The notes: generated from the letters alone by a model not told the origin. A DNA stretch of 64,000 bases from Nautilus pompilius (GCA_018389105.1 JACATO010001526.1:1-64000), one strand, 5' to 3'; positions 26,782 to 38,323 are shown, counted from the first letter of the stretch. Made by a program: numbers and translations.

Positions 26782-28028
26782 ACAAAATTTTTGACGGTTT
26801 TTATATTATGTTAATTTGGGGTTCATTTTTTGCAAGATTGTGGAGGTGTATGCACATAGATTATATATCGTTTTGTAGCGTGTGCCTTTGGCGTACATTA
26901 TGCAAAACCTACCTTTATAAAATCATAAATGGATATTTGTTTCAGGGTTCTGAGTGAATCATGGATACAAACGTTTGGTGCCATTTTGCTTCATGAGTGC
27001 AAACAGGGCCAGAAAGCGAGCGAGGCAACATGTACCCTCAGCAAGCATGGGACAAGGACAGAGAATGAGCGCACAGTACAATGATGGTTTGCAAAGTTTT
27101 GATCAGGAGATGTGAGCCTCGAAGATAAGGTACATAGCGGACGTCTTCCCAACTGTGATGACGACCGTCTGAAAGCCTCAGTTGAAGCCGATCCAAGAAA
27201 AACAGTGCGAGAAATTGCTGGAGAATTGACATAAGCACTGCAACTGTTTCTTGGCATCTTGAGGCAATCGGCAAGTGAAAAGGCTTGACGAGTAGGTGCC
27301 TCACGAGTTGAATGAACAACAACAAAATTGTCAATTGGAGATCTGCTCTTTACTTGTCATAGGAAACAAAAACGACCCGTTTCTTGACCAAATCATTACA
27401 TGTGATGAAAAATGCATCCTTTACGACAATTGCGAACGATCAGCATAGTGACTCGACAGAGACAAGGCACCTAACCCTAACCCTAACCCGGCCTCCACCC
27501 AAAGATTATGGCCACTGTCTGGTGGACTGCAACTGGTGTCATCCACTATAACTTCTTGCAACCCAGCGAAACCATCACAGCTGAAAAGTACTGTCGTGAA
27601 TTAAACGTTGTTCACCAGGAACTCTCCCAACGACAGCCGCCATTGGTGAATCGAAGAGGCCCAATCCTGCTCCACAACAATGCTCGTCGTCATGTTGTAA
27701 AAGTGACTCTTCAGAAGCTGAACAGGTCGGGGTGCGAAGTTCTCCCTCACCCAGCCTATTCACACCAGACCTTTCTCCCACAGACTACCACCTTTTCAAA
27801 CACCTCGACAGCTTCCTCCGTATGAAATACTTCTCCAACCAAGCAGCCATTGAAACCGCCTTCCAACAGTTCCATATTTTTTTTGAAAATGGTATAAATG
27901 CGCTTGTAATTCGTTGTCAGAAATTTTTTGATTGTAATGGAACTTTTATTAATGAACTTCACGTTCAGCAACGATATGGAATCTCATTGTTGCGGTAAAA
28001 AACCGACAATACTTTTGTAACAGCCTAT
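26776..28028 (+). mobile_element. SETMAR/Hsmar1-like mariner fossil
   Basis: Degenerate terminal repeats are visible: the left end ACAAAATTTTTGACGGTTTT (26,782-26,801) mirrors the right end, whose reverse complement reads ACAAAAGTATTGTCGGTTTT (28,000-28,019). Both resemble the known mariner end with CAAAAGTAATTGCGG. The interior encodes a plus-strand transposase closely like the mariner half of SETMAR. The left end abuts the tRNA-like head of a SINE at 26,585-26,781. The element is about 1.25 kb. TIR divergence and many frame changes mark it as much older than the mariner at 55 kb. Confidence 0.88.
26940..27998 (+). pseudogene. SETMAR-like mariner transposase fossil
   Basis: Translated pieces follow the SETMAR transposase in order. 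The DNA-binding part is only partly readable (NERTVQ, then DRLKASVEADPRKTVREIAG near 27,165). Next come VPHELNEQQQNCQLEICSLL, the first Asp in FLDQIITCDEKCILYDN, MATVWWTATGVIHYNFLQP, the second motif RRGPILLHNNARRH, and the third in DLSPTDYHLFKHLDSFLRMK, ending with CQKFFDCNGTFINE. The second catalytic Asp position reads Asn (HNN instead of HDN). Several frameshifts and stops separate the pieces. At 27,470-27,487 three CCTAAC units replace the short lysine-proline linker before the VMVTVWW-like strand and shift the frame. Non-coding today. Confidence 0.88.
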
Positions 28029-28532
28029 TATTTTCCCTTATAAATCCTTGGCTTCTATAAACTATTGTTTCCGTACAGTAAATGCATTTCAATGGCAATT
28101 TTTTAAAAAAGTAAGAGAATTAAACGAAGAATGAAGTTAGCTCGATTTATCCCTAGAAACTGCATATGACAGAACCAATATTTTTATCATCACACACTGG
28201 AAATCAATATTAATATTGGAAGCTAATTCCTGATGTAAGTAACCCATCACAAATAATCTCAGTCTACTTAACAGGGTCAGTTTAACCGATAATTCCGCCA
28301 TACATCGTGTTCGTCTTGCCCCGTGCTTTTTACGAAAATGGTTGAGCGGATCGATTTCCGTCTCAGTGGAGATATTCCAGACATTTCTGTTTTGGTATAA
28401 GCTGATGCCAGAACTTCATTCATAGAATTAAGGTGGCTTCAGGGCTAAGAATTATCGAGTTAAAACCGGAATTCTTGCCCCGAGCTATGCGCGACCCGAA
28501 CGTGAATCGCACGGATCCGCTGGTGAAGAAAG

Positions 28533-28600
28533 GTAGGAGAGAGAGAGAGAGAGAGAGAGAGAAGGGGGAGAGAGAGAGAGAGAGAGGAAGAGAGAGAGAT
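28533..28600. repeat. (GA)n microsatellite
   Basis: GA units interrupted by GAAGGGG and GGAA. Confidence 0.93.
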
Positions 28601-29429
28601 GTGGGAAATCGATATTGGTTAAGATTACAAGATTTACTCTGAATTTCAAAAAGTCATCTCGCCAATCAAATATCCCTCTCGCCTGTACTATTTATAGTCT
28701 TGTCGTCTGCTTTGGATTCTTTTCACAGCTATTCCGCGTCGGAATTCTTCCGGATATTTCGGTTTGCTGCTATCGTTTAAATAAATAATTTTGAAAGAAA
28801 ATAATTACGAGTACAGCATTTTAAAATAATCTTCCTGTCCGGCATCTTATTAACTGTACATAATCTAGAAAGTTTATTGCAATTAATCCTCTAATCACCG
28901 TATGGTGATTTCATCTTTAATGTTCGCGCGAGAGTGGACTTTTTATCTGAAATGAACGTTTTTAAAAAAGTAAAGGAAAAATATCCCCCCCAAAAACGTG
29001 AGATAAATTAGAATTTAAGAAACTTGAAAAAAAAATAACATTATTTTTCTTACAAAAAAATAGAAACATAAACTATTAGTTTTTTGGCAGCGTAAACCAG
29101 TGAAGATGAGACTTCTTGTGACGCTGGTAAAAGATTAGGACGATGTTTGTGATTGTATATTAAATAGTATTGGCATTCTCAACGGAGATTGGTAGCTAAA
29201 GATGCAGGTTATTTGTACGTAAGTCTCAGCTTAAAGACTCGGTGGTTTTCTTTTTCTGTTTTACTATATACTGAAGGTTACCAAAAAAAGGTAAGTAGAC
29301 ACCCCCCCCCCTTAGACAAAAATAGACAATTCCAGTCACGTGATAAGCACATGATTGCGAAGTATAAGAACCGGAACGGGCCTGAAGTAGTCTCAGTGTG
29401 AAGGCGATCACGCCATTAGCAAGAGGTTT

Positions 29430-30340
29430 ACCTGAATTAATGCTATTTAAGTATGGGAAAGAAGTTAGCAGAAGCCATAAAGAAACCTCCAGGACGTTGG
29501 ATGTCCCGCTGTCGACTGCTAAACAGTTTGATTGTCCAGTTTAAGAGATGCCATAACAGTCCATGTGCGTCCTGTACGTCAAAACCCGGACACACTTAGT
29601 GCCGTGAAAAGGAGCAGGAAAACCGCAGCCCCAAAATCAGCTGCAAATGTGACAGAAGATGCGACAGGTGTTCGCGAGTACTATCAAGCAGCCACAGCAG
29701 GGGTGCTACAGAAGAGTAGCGAGCTCTCTTGTCGTTCGCAAAGCTGTCATTTTATTTTTTCGGATGAGTCAGGCTTTAATATTTCTCAGACGGTGATGTC
29801 GCTTTCCCGCACGAGAATTTTTAGTGAATCATCTGCAACCCACGACAAAATGTGGTGGTCTGTCGTGGCCATGTGCGTGATTTAGGCCATTGATCAGTTA
29901 CATCTGGTGATCTGCAAAGGAGCTAACTTCTTCCAGATACATCAACATTCTCCGGAGTGGACTTTTACCTGTATACACCAGTGGTTATCCGTCCAAAGTG
30001 GGCTGTATTTTTACGGAAGTTGGTACCTCATTCCCCCCCCCCCGCTCATGCAACGCAAAGATTAAACCTTCCACGGCAGGGCCAATCACCGGACATGAAC
30101 TCTGCTGATCACCTGTGGGCTGTTTTTCTTTTTACCGATTCCTGCGAAAGTGTTTGCGTAAATCCACTTTCACGAAATCCCTAATGTAAATTCCAAGGCA
30201 GGAATGGTTTGCAATCAGGTAGACCAGAATTTCAAGTCTTGCTCACAGAGAATGTTGGCACACTGAAGCCTTATATAAGGAAAAGATCTACACCGCAGAG
30301 TATAAGCCAGTACACTGTTCCAGGATAAACGGGCGATATT
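29430..30340 (+). mobile_element. Tc1-like transposon fossil
   Basis: The plus strand carries a degraded Tc1-like transposase. Around 29,480-29,540 RTLDVPLSTAKQFDCPV resembles the second helix-turn-helix. HFIFSDESGFNIS (29,749-29,790) is the first catalytic aspartate motif, and QSPDMNSADHLWAV (30,085-30,130) is the third acidic motif (family form QSPDLNPIEHLW). The second Asp motif is not clearly readable. A run of about 10 C at 30,031-30,041 lies between the motifs in a low-complexity patch. Many frame changes are present and no terminal repeats were recognised, so the limits are approximate. Confidence 0.75.
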
Positions 30341-32095
30341 TTAAAACCTGGATGTCTGTCTACTTATTTCAAGTCTCTGATTATATACGAAACAATGGCC
30401 GTCTTTACTGCATTCATTTTTAGAGATATTTTCTCCTTTTCCCAAAGTTTATGAAGATTGAGAAATTATTTAAAAGTTGGTAATATTTCCGTTCATTTTT
30501 TTTTATATTAATTTTTTAAAAGAATTTAGTATCAGATGTTGGTTTAAGCCCTAATTTGTCTTATTGTTGTTGTGATTGAAATGCTAAGTATAATAATATT
30601 TCTTGCTAATCACGAGCGTTCTATGGCGTACAGGATCTCGCCCTCTGTACAAGTGTTTCAGAAAAAGACTCATTGTCTCAGTTGAAACAATCGCAAAACC
30701 AACTATTATGAACAACTTCTTAGCACGTATATGAAACACGTTGTTTCCCACCTGTTTTGTTCCAGTGTTTCATGTTACTGAGAATACTTACACCCAGTCA
30801 CTGTTAAATAAAATCACTTTTCTTACAACCGACATAGAGACCCAAAAAAAGGGATTCAGCCCTGCGTAAACATTTTTCCAAATATTAAAACGAAATTAAG
30901 GGTGAGATTTCTGTCGGTTTGTCGAAGAAGTTAATTAAAAGTTTTCTTTACTGGATTTCAAGTGTTAAGTAGCCAGCGAACGACTTCACTGCAAAGGGGG
31001 CAGGAGATTGATGGCGAGTCTAACTCAATTCCAAGAGTCAGACGTCTTCCAAAGTGCGGCCTGTTTGGAAAAAACTCGAGAAGACCAACTTCTAACATAG
31101 ATCCGCGGGCTATACAAATTTTGTTGTTTTCTCTTTGCCGAGCGCCGAACCACCCTTAGATATGTTCACAAAAGTAGTCCCTCCATCATCGTATACATAC
31201 GCGCTTCCATTTATACAAAACGCGAGTAAAAGAGATTAATGTTTATGCGGCTGCCTAAAGGAGGCTACAAACTAGGCGAAGACAGCCTTTCGCTGACGAT
31301 GGAATCGCGAAATATTAAAGTGGCAATATCGACAAGGACGCCTCCTCCAGGAAAAAAAAAAACTCGCCAGAAAACAGAGTAATAAGACGCCCCAGACGAC
31401 AATGGTGACAACATGGTTTTCATTAAATGCTTACGACATATTGCCGTTCAGACCGTTTCCATCAAGGGCGTATTTGGTGCGCCGAAAATGAATTTCTTTG
31501 AAAATAAAACTGCGGATGACTGATTTCGAACATAATCTATTTAGAAGCACAAAGATAGCATCATCACTTCTCCAGTTTTCATTTTCTAGCTCTGTGCGTC
31601 TAACCTATTGAAATAAGAGTGATTTGACGTTAAGCATTGCGATAAGCAGCCCGACAATGGTAGTTTCCTTGCGGGTCATTAGAGGGCGCCCACTGCGTCG
31701 ATACAAATAATTAAAGAGGGAGTCTAGCCGAAACCACCTTTACAAGGAATCGATCGGCTCGGAATTATAATATTGCGGGATGAACTAGAAAATTGAATAT
31801 TCCATATCACTCGGCGTAAAAGTTATTTTAATGAAAATTATCATTATTATTTTGTGTAAAACGAATGCTTCATTAGAAACAAGACAAGGCAGAATTGACA
31901 GTTACCACCACGACGTAGAGTGGATTTGCAAGCAGAAGTATAAAGAATTATCAAACAGTCCAAACAATAGGGTCTTCGTCAGAGGAACTAAGCAAATGCC
32001 ATCTCACAACTTAACCGATCACTTTGAAGATTCCAGTCAGTTTCGCTTTTTTTTTTGTTGTTAAACATAAACCGATCGCTTCAAAATCGCGAACC

Positions 32096-32129
32096 TGCGC
32101 AGATTCAGGCTCCGAATCTTCTGCGCATC
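32096..32129. repeat. Short hairpin
   Basis: TGCGCAGATTC and GAATCTTCTGCGCA pair around AGGCTCC with a one-base bulge. Confidence 0.6.
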
Positions 32130-32318
32130 TTTCTGCTGCTCATGCTGCATAGACCGGAGCCGACGTAAATCAAACAGTGCCGTTCTGTCTATCTAATCGC
32201 CGCCCTACGGCCTACAAGCTAAGGACTGCTGTTGTATGGCCGTTTGAAGCATAACTCGAGCTAGTTCGATTCTTTACAAATTTGTATCCGGTTAATACAG
32301 TTGAGCATTCTCTCTAAT

Positions 32319-32627
32319 TTATCCTCCTTCTAATACTTGGGACGAAAAAAAGGGAGAGCGAGAGAGATTCATTCTCACGATATCGGCCATCGGAACATTA
32401 TGTGTTTGCCAATATCCGGTCGCTCTCTTTGGAAGACGATCGTTCTCCAGCGCGCGCCAATGACAATCACAAGTTATGAGCAGTTTTTCGATAGACATTA
32501 AGAAATGCTTTTTCCGAGCCAACTGCTTTATCATTTGTCCGTTCGTAAGCTTGTGTTTCGCTAATTCGTCATCAATTTTCTCGTGGAGATCAATACGGAC
32601 TGATACCGAGGCTCTGCTTGATGACAC
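32319..32627 (-). CDS. Orphan open frame with protein-like composition
   Basis: A 102-codon frame begins MSSSRASVSVRIDLHEKIDD and ends SRSPFFSSQVLEGG. It is not low-complexity, mixes charged and hydrophobic residues evenly, and has no transmembrane or signal segment. No family is recognised and no flanking splice sites or promoter stand out. The DNA is also of the GC-balanced, motif-rich kind seen in the candidate regulatory islands, so a non-coding role is at least as likely. Confidence 0.15.
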   Translation of the reverse strand: MSSSRASVSVRIDLHEKIDDELAKHKLTNGQMIKQLARKKHFLMSIEKLLITCDCHWRALENDRLPKRATGYWQTHNVPMADIVRMNLSRSPFFSSQVLEGG

Positions 32628-33725
32628 CCAACGCGATTAGATTTCCTTTCGTGGCCAATAACGTATCACTAACCGGCGAGAAATGAAAATGCATCGTGCA
32701 AGAGCGCACAGAGAATTATCAGACTTCTACCGAAACGATCGCTAAGTGGGAAAGGGAAAAACCAAATAAATACTTAAATATATAAATAAGATCAACGACA
32801 TATCTGTCTTCCAAGACACGGGCACAGCTTTTAAATGTTAAGTATCTTAAAGCATCAAAGCTTTGTTTATTTATTATCAAAACGGGTTAATATTAACACA
32901 CCAGGAGGAGTCACAATAAGATAGTTTTAAAGATATGCCACTTACTTTTCTTTATGACACGGCAAACGCTTCAAAACCGTGTGAAACGATGAACGAATCT
33001 AAACGGTTTGTGTGACGTCATTTCGTTCATCAGTTAAAATTTCTACGATTCCAGATTCTAAATTAGGTCCAGTAGTGAGACATCTCTCTCTGCCCAATTC
33101 TATCCCAAATCGTATTGGCGACGACTGCAGTCCCTTTGACATGGCAACTAGCACTGGCTATATCAGAACAGGTTAATACAATTTTATTTGTCTCTACATT
33201 CTGATACAATTTCGCATTTCTGTAGAAATCAGAATCAGGCAACGGATCGATCTGTTCGACTCTAATTGTGAGAAGGGCCTCAACAAGGCGGTTAATTTTT
33301 GAAAAATCGCAAAATGTGGCACGCGATCGCTGAGAATGTCAAAAGAAGAAATAAATCACGTGCAATGTCTCTTTTCCGATTTTCTTTATTCTAAGTCTGT
33401 TAACCTCCGGGATGCTCCTACTACGACAAGAAACAACAGCAAAGGACCTCTCTCGCAGAATTTCAGAAGAGAGTTTCAGTCATTGACGAGCTACAGAGGA
33501 TGCGTAAAGTTCGGGTTTAGTCGTCCTCTTACCTGTAATCACTGGAAACAAAAGACAGACCCGCTTCGAAAGGCGACACTTCAGCAGAATCAAAATGATC
33601 TGCCAATAAGGCGGATATCTAAAGAGTAAGAAGAACCCTTCTTTAACTATCAAGCAGTTAAATATCTGAGTAGAGAAAAATATTCTTGACACTAGAACAC
33701 AGTGGCCGTTGTAACCAATAAATTA

Positions 33726-34319
33726 CAGTTGTCCCCCGGTATTCGCGGGGGTTGCGTCCCTTGAGCACCCGCGAAGAGTGAAAAACCGCGAATATTGGAC
33801 GTGGTCCATAAAAATGCCTATAAACGTCAAAATATAACGTAAAATATAATAAAAAATATAAGTAAATATATAATAATAATTTAATAAAAATACAGCACTC
33901 AGAGAAACACTCGAGATAGCTACACGCGGTAAACTGGGATGATGCGGGGCTGCTGGGCTGCATCTGCCTGAGACAGCGCCTCGTGGGCAGCAGCAATCAG
34001 CAGCGAGGAGAATGAATAACGCTCTCGGATTGGCTACTTTCAAACCTCCAGCCAATAGCGTTTATTTTATATTGATATTTTGCTGAATTTACTTTAGTAT
34101 TTATATTACAAAATTAGCAAATTATATTGTTATTAATAATTTAGCGTTAAAAAGCGTGAAAAAATATATATTGCCACGAAAAAAGCCGTAAAAAATCGCG
34201 GAAGATATTTGCGATTCCGCGAATATGCGGGGGTTTCCACGAACAATTATTAGTCAGGTTCTAAGGAAAATTCCGCGAATAACCGGGGCCGCGATTACGG
34301 AGGGGGGTGGGGTCGACTG
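33726..34319. mobile_element. Non-autonomous pogo/Tigger-like DNA transposon (MITE-like)
   Basis: The left end reads CAGTTGTCCCCCGGTATTCG and the right end, on the reverse strand, CAGTCGACCCC, with the GGTTATTCGCGG block displaced inward by about 24 bases. A TA lies outside each end (33,724-33,725 and 34,320-34,321). CAGT ends, a TCCCCC...TTCGCGGGGG block and a TA target duplication are the known signature of pogo/Tigger elements. The interior is AT-rich with no transposase reading frame, so this is a deletion derivative moved in trans. A second copy of the GCGAATATGCGGGGG block near the right end (34,217-34,234) suggests local rearrangement or a nested duplication of the end. Confidence 0.8.
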
Positions 34320-34321
34320 TA

Positions 34322-35535
34322 TATGGATTTGGGATTCGTTATCTCCTTCAGTGACTTCCACTTTCATGGTAGTTCTGATGAGCTGCTGTTCCATTCATGT
34401 TTGCGTATACTTAAAGCAACTTCGGCTTCTGTATCTTGCTCTCTTTACTGTTTATTTTTGTTGCGTGTTTCGCCAGCGATGCTAAGCGAGGTACAATCTA
34501 ATCTTTAATACGATTGAAAGACTCCAGCCTTTCCTTTTGTTAATTTAACCGTCTTAAACTTCTCCTACATCGATATAATGCAATAAGCAAGAACCTTCCG
34601 AAGGAACATAAATGTTCAAAGGCCATGAATTTATCCAGGCCAATCTTACTTACAGACAAAGCCGAGCTGGTTACCTTGGAAATGCCAATTAGTCATTGAC
34701 ACCATAATTGTCGGGAATGTGCCTTCTAATAAGCAATATATGAGTTGAGATTGAAACGGTGCCGCGCGACTCGTTGACGATCAATTCTTACAAACGACTT
34801 CCCCGATCGAGTCCAGGATATTGCGCAATAAAAAAGAAATTGATCGGAAAACAAGTTCTCTGTACCTTTAACAACGTATTTTTGGCTGTTACGTTAAGCG
34901 CCACTGCAGTCCGAAAAGCTATTTGATGTGCGGTCTTAATTACCTTTCCTATCTTTTCCGTAAAGATGGTTTTTGTTAATATCCACAAACTTATTAGGTT
35001 TTTTGCCAAATGCTGATTAAAATCGTTGCTCACGCTGGCGAATGTATTAAACTGGAGACGATGCAGAGATGTCGTGGACCCTTTCGCGGAAAGTTCCATC
35101 GATTAAAAAGAAACCAAAAGAGAAAAGAAATGAATTAATCAATCGTGGATAAAGAACTCGATTTGATGTAAATTTTAAAACAAATCTTACATTATAATCA
35201 CCAGGTTTTCTTTGGAAAACTTATTATCATTCTTTGTTTATTCTACACACACAACAATCCGAACCTAAAAGATTCTGATAGACTTGCGTGAATCAGCATC
35301 TACACCTGACTGCCCATAGATTTCAGACAATCAACTTAATAGATTTTTTTTTTGTTTTAATTATGGATACTTTTAAAATGATCTAAAAACATTAATTCCT
35401 GATATTTGTCATGGAGATACAGATAAGTGGACAATTTACAGTTGCACTGCCACCCAAGTCTGATACTTTGTGAAGATTAGGCGACTTCACTTATTCATCT
35501 TTTGTTAATGGAAAAAAAAGCATTACGGGATGAAC
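34322..35535. other. Unassigned DNA
   Basis: A 103-codon minus-strand frame (34,788-35,099) has protein-like composition but no recognisable family or splice logic. Confidence 0.4.
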
Positions 35536-35577
35536 GAGAGGAGATGAGAGGAGAGAGAGAGAGAGAGAGCGAGAGAG

Positions 35578-35641
<64 letters not shown>

Positions 35642-35673
35642 CGAGAGAGAGAGAAATGAGAGAGAGAGAGAAG

Positions 35674-35749
<76 letters not shown>

Positions 35750-35780
35750 GAGAGAGAAATGTGGAGAGAGAGAGAGAGAT
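35536..35780. repeat. Long (GA)n purine tract
   Basis: About 245 bp of nearly uninterrupted purine on the plus strand, with a few C or T interruptions (AGCGAG, AAATG). A mirror-symmetric purine tract of this length can form triplex (H-) DNA. The frames through it are artefacts. Confidence 0.95.
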
Positions 35781-36032
35781 AAAAATCTTATTGTAAAAAA
35801 ATATGTAAGTGAATTAATTCTAAGCTTAAGTTTCTTGCCATAAATATTATAACTGTTGCAAATACGTGATTAGTAAAAGTAAGATGACAGGTATGTATTT
35901 TTCTCAATGTGTCTTTGTTGTCGCAGTGCCTTCTGAAACCAATCTTCCTGTATACTGCTGTCTAGAAATCTGCCCTCCTCATGGCCGTTGCTATGGTGCT
36001 ATGCGCGTGCTTAACTTCAATTACTTAACTTC

Positions 36033-36101
36033 AGGAACCCGCCATGAGTCATTCGACAGATAGGTGTGTCGTTAATACCGAAGATGGAGATCCCAGATCA
36101 C
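36033..36101 (+). CDS. Candidate short host exon with possible start codon
   Basis: The sequence after TTACTTAACTTCAG reads EPAMSHSTDRCVVNTEDGDP and then RSQ up to a donor ACAG|GTATTA. An ATG at 36,042 in GCCATGA could be a start, since a stop lies in the same frame upstream. The frame leaves at phase 0, matching the next candidate exon. No protein family is recognised. Confidence 0.2.
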
Positions 36102-36190
36102 AGGTATTAATTATTATCTAACGTTATTTTAAATCCCAGCCTTTTAATTAAAGAGTAGTCGATTGTTTTTGTGTTTTCTTTTCCCTTCCA

Positions 36191-36291
36191 GGTAATCTTT
36201 CTGCCCGCGGGTGGGCACTTTTACCATCACTTCGTACAAACGGGGGTTGAAAGTGGACGTCAACAGGTAGAGGTCGGATGGGAACAGTTTT
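36191..36291 (+). CDS. Candidate short host exon following 36,033-36,101
   Basis: A strong acceptor TTTCTTTTCCCTTCCAG ends just before GTAATCTTTC. The phase-0 frame reads VIFLPAGGHFYHHFVQTGVE then SGRQQ, where CAACAG|GTAGAG could be another donor (36,265), or continues VEVGWEQF to a TAA stop. With the exon upstream it would give a peptide of about 54 residues across an 89-base intron that contains a CTAAC branch-like site. The evidence is splice signals and phase only. Confidence 0.2.
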
Positions 36292-37324
36292 AAAGTTAAT
36301 TTTAAATTATCTCAAATAGAGCGGGGGACTGTGTTTGCTTGTTTTTAGTTTAGCGGAGACAGGCGAACTGGGGAATCGAGCACTGAATCACCCAAATATA
36401 ATTTTGGCCTTCTCATTAATATTCACATGGTTTTTTTTTGTTTTCAAATAATTATTATTTATTTTATATACGTTTTTAAAATAAGGTCTGGTATTTTTGT
36501 GCATAACTTCAATGGAAGCAGCTCACATTGTATGTAATTCTCGCCCATCCCTGTAAATGCGTCACAGATTAATCAGTAGGTTTCGAGCAAAATTTATCAT
36601 TACTAGCAAATGCCAGCGAATACCGAAAGTTTCTCTTTAACCGCCGAATAAACGCATAATTTTGGTCAGTGAACTAATTTCCTTCAGTTGAAATTCTAAA
36701 TGCTAAAGGCGGGAACTTTTAGAAAGATAAGACTTTGGCATTATGCTAATTTTTGTTTCTTGGTTTACCTGATGCTGTCGTTATTTCTCGTTATTATTAC
36801 TGCGAAAATACATCGTGGATACAGCAAGAACGACGGCCGCACTCGCAGACAGTTGCAAGCGTTCGACAGACAATAGCAAAAGAAACGAAGATTGGACAGT
36901 AACATCGATTTTAAGGTCGCATAAGTGCTTGTAAACTGGACAAAGCATTTAATTGGAAATCGTCAAAATGAAGGCGCTTTCCCTTTCAGTTGTGTACAGT
37001 GTCCTCCACTAACCAACCTTCACTTCAGCACTGACAGATTTTAATACCAGTTGTCTGAAAATTATCTGATTTTATAAATATTTGCACGATATTATTATTT
37101 TTGGTAGTAGTGGTACTTTTAAAATCCCAATAGTCTAAAACCTAAATCGGAAAAATTTCCAGTCATAGCTATCAGAGCTATAATTATATAAGATGAATGC
37201 TGACAGTTTCAGTATTAATTCAGAAGAAAGGAAAAAAATTTGGATTTTAGATTTCAATTGTGCGCCCTTTTGCGCAAATAAAATGTAACGTATAAACAGA
37301 GACTAAAACAATTAAAATATTACG

Positions 37325-37460
37325 AGTATTCATTGCCAACTGATCGGGGGTGGGCTCGGTTTGACGCAACTCCCTACCATGGTTTCTCCTCACTCTTCAT
37401 CATCCGACCTCTACCTGGAATTTTTTTCGGATAGTCCGGTTTCTTCCCACCTCTGAATTC
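37325..37460 (+). repeat. SINE body, copy 2 (same family as 26.6 and 48.5 kb)
   Basis: From GATCGGGGGTGGGCTCGG (37,342) to TAGTCCGGTTTCTTCCCAC (37,432-37,450) this aligns along its length with the minus-strand body of the 48.5-kb copy (GATCGGGACTGAGTCGG ... TACTCCGGTTTCTTCCCGC). The tRNA-like head upstream is decayed. The shared tail block CCGGTTTCTTCCC is a useful tag for the family. Confidence 0.65.
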
Positions 37461-38323
37461 GGGAGTTCTCCTGACCGCCGCTCAAAGTCTCCTCCAACTG
37501 TGCACTCCTAGCTAACTCGCGCGATCGCCAAGGATAGATGATGGGAGTCGCTTCTGAAAGATGGGAGTAGGATGACATGGGTCTTCTAAGGGAGCAAGTT
37601 TCATGCTATTAGCAATAAAAGGGAACAACGACTTTTCTTTTAAAAAAAGCGAAGAAAAATCCGAATACCTGCATAAGCGCGACGAGTCTTTGTAAATATG
37701 GAGAATCCTGGTGAGTGGACAGATCTCCGAAGATCCTGAGAGACGATCTTTCTAGTATAAACATCCAAAACACTTCTTTTGTACAGTTCTGCTGCCAAAA
37801 CCTTAAATAACTCTGCAGCAAGTCGGCATTCAAACCATCTTCATGTATTTTAGTTTTCCTTTCAAGTTTATTTATTTACCTTCGTTTGGTGTCTTTTGTT
37901 CTTTGACTTTCTTCACACATCTTTTCTTATTATTATCTGAATCTTCTGAAGCTATTTGTTACGTAAACTTCCGCCTTGAGAAAGGGTTTAACGTCCACTT
38001 GTTGCTTAGGTGTATCGTTATACATCGTCAACAAATACGGATCTTTGTAGCAGTTTTTCTTTATGTAAATATGCAGCGCCTTCTAGTGGAGGCGGTCTAA
38101 ATTATTGCATGGGTAGGACATTTTCCTTTTACCATTGTACACAGCGGACAAACACATCAAGAAAGCCGTCCGCCTGGTGTGTCCTTGTGTCTCTTCAACG
38201 TGGCCTGTAATTTTGCTGAACAATAATGATAACCAAGTGGTAGTTTATGCTCTTCCGTGCCACTGGCTGCGGAAGGAAAGGCACAAGCACCTAGAAAGTG
38301 GTGCCTTTCATAAGTGTTAAGAC

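Larger units (their letters stand above)
30341..33723. other. Unassigned DNA
   Basis: Includes the orphan minus-strand frame at 32.3-32.6 kb and a perfect 10-bp inverted repeat GATGAACGAA/TTCGTTCATC at 32,988-33,031 enclosing a CRE octamer. Confidence 0.45.

Noticed and set aside
27470-27487. Chromosome end or true interstitial telomere
   Set aside because: Only three CCTAAC units, embedded in a transposase reading frame.
28690-28770. Fifth SINE tail (ATTCTTCCGGATATTTCGGTTT)
   Set aside because: The match is short and the body and head are not recognisable.
35502-35843. 113-codon Arg/Glu frame
   Set aside because: Translation of the (GA)n tract.
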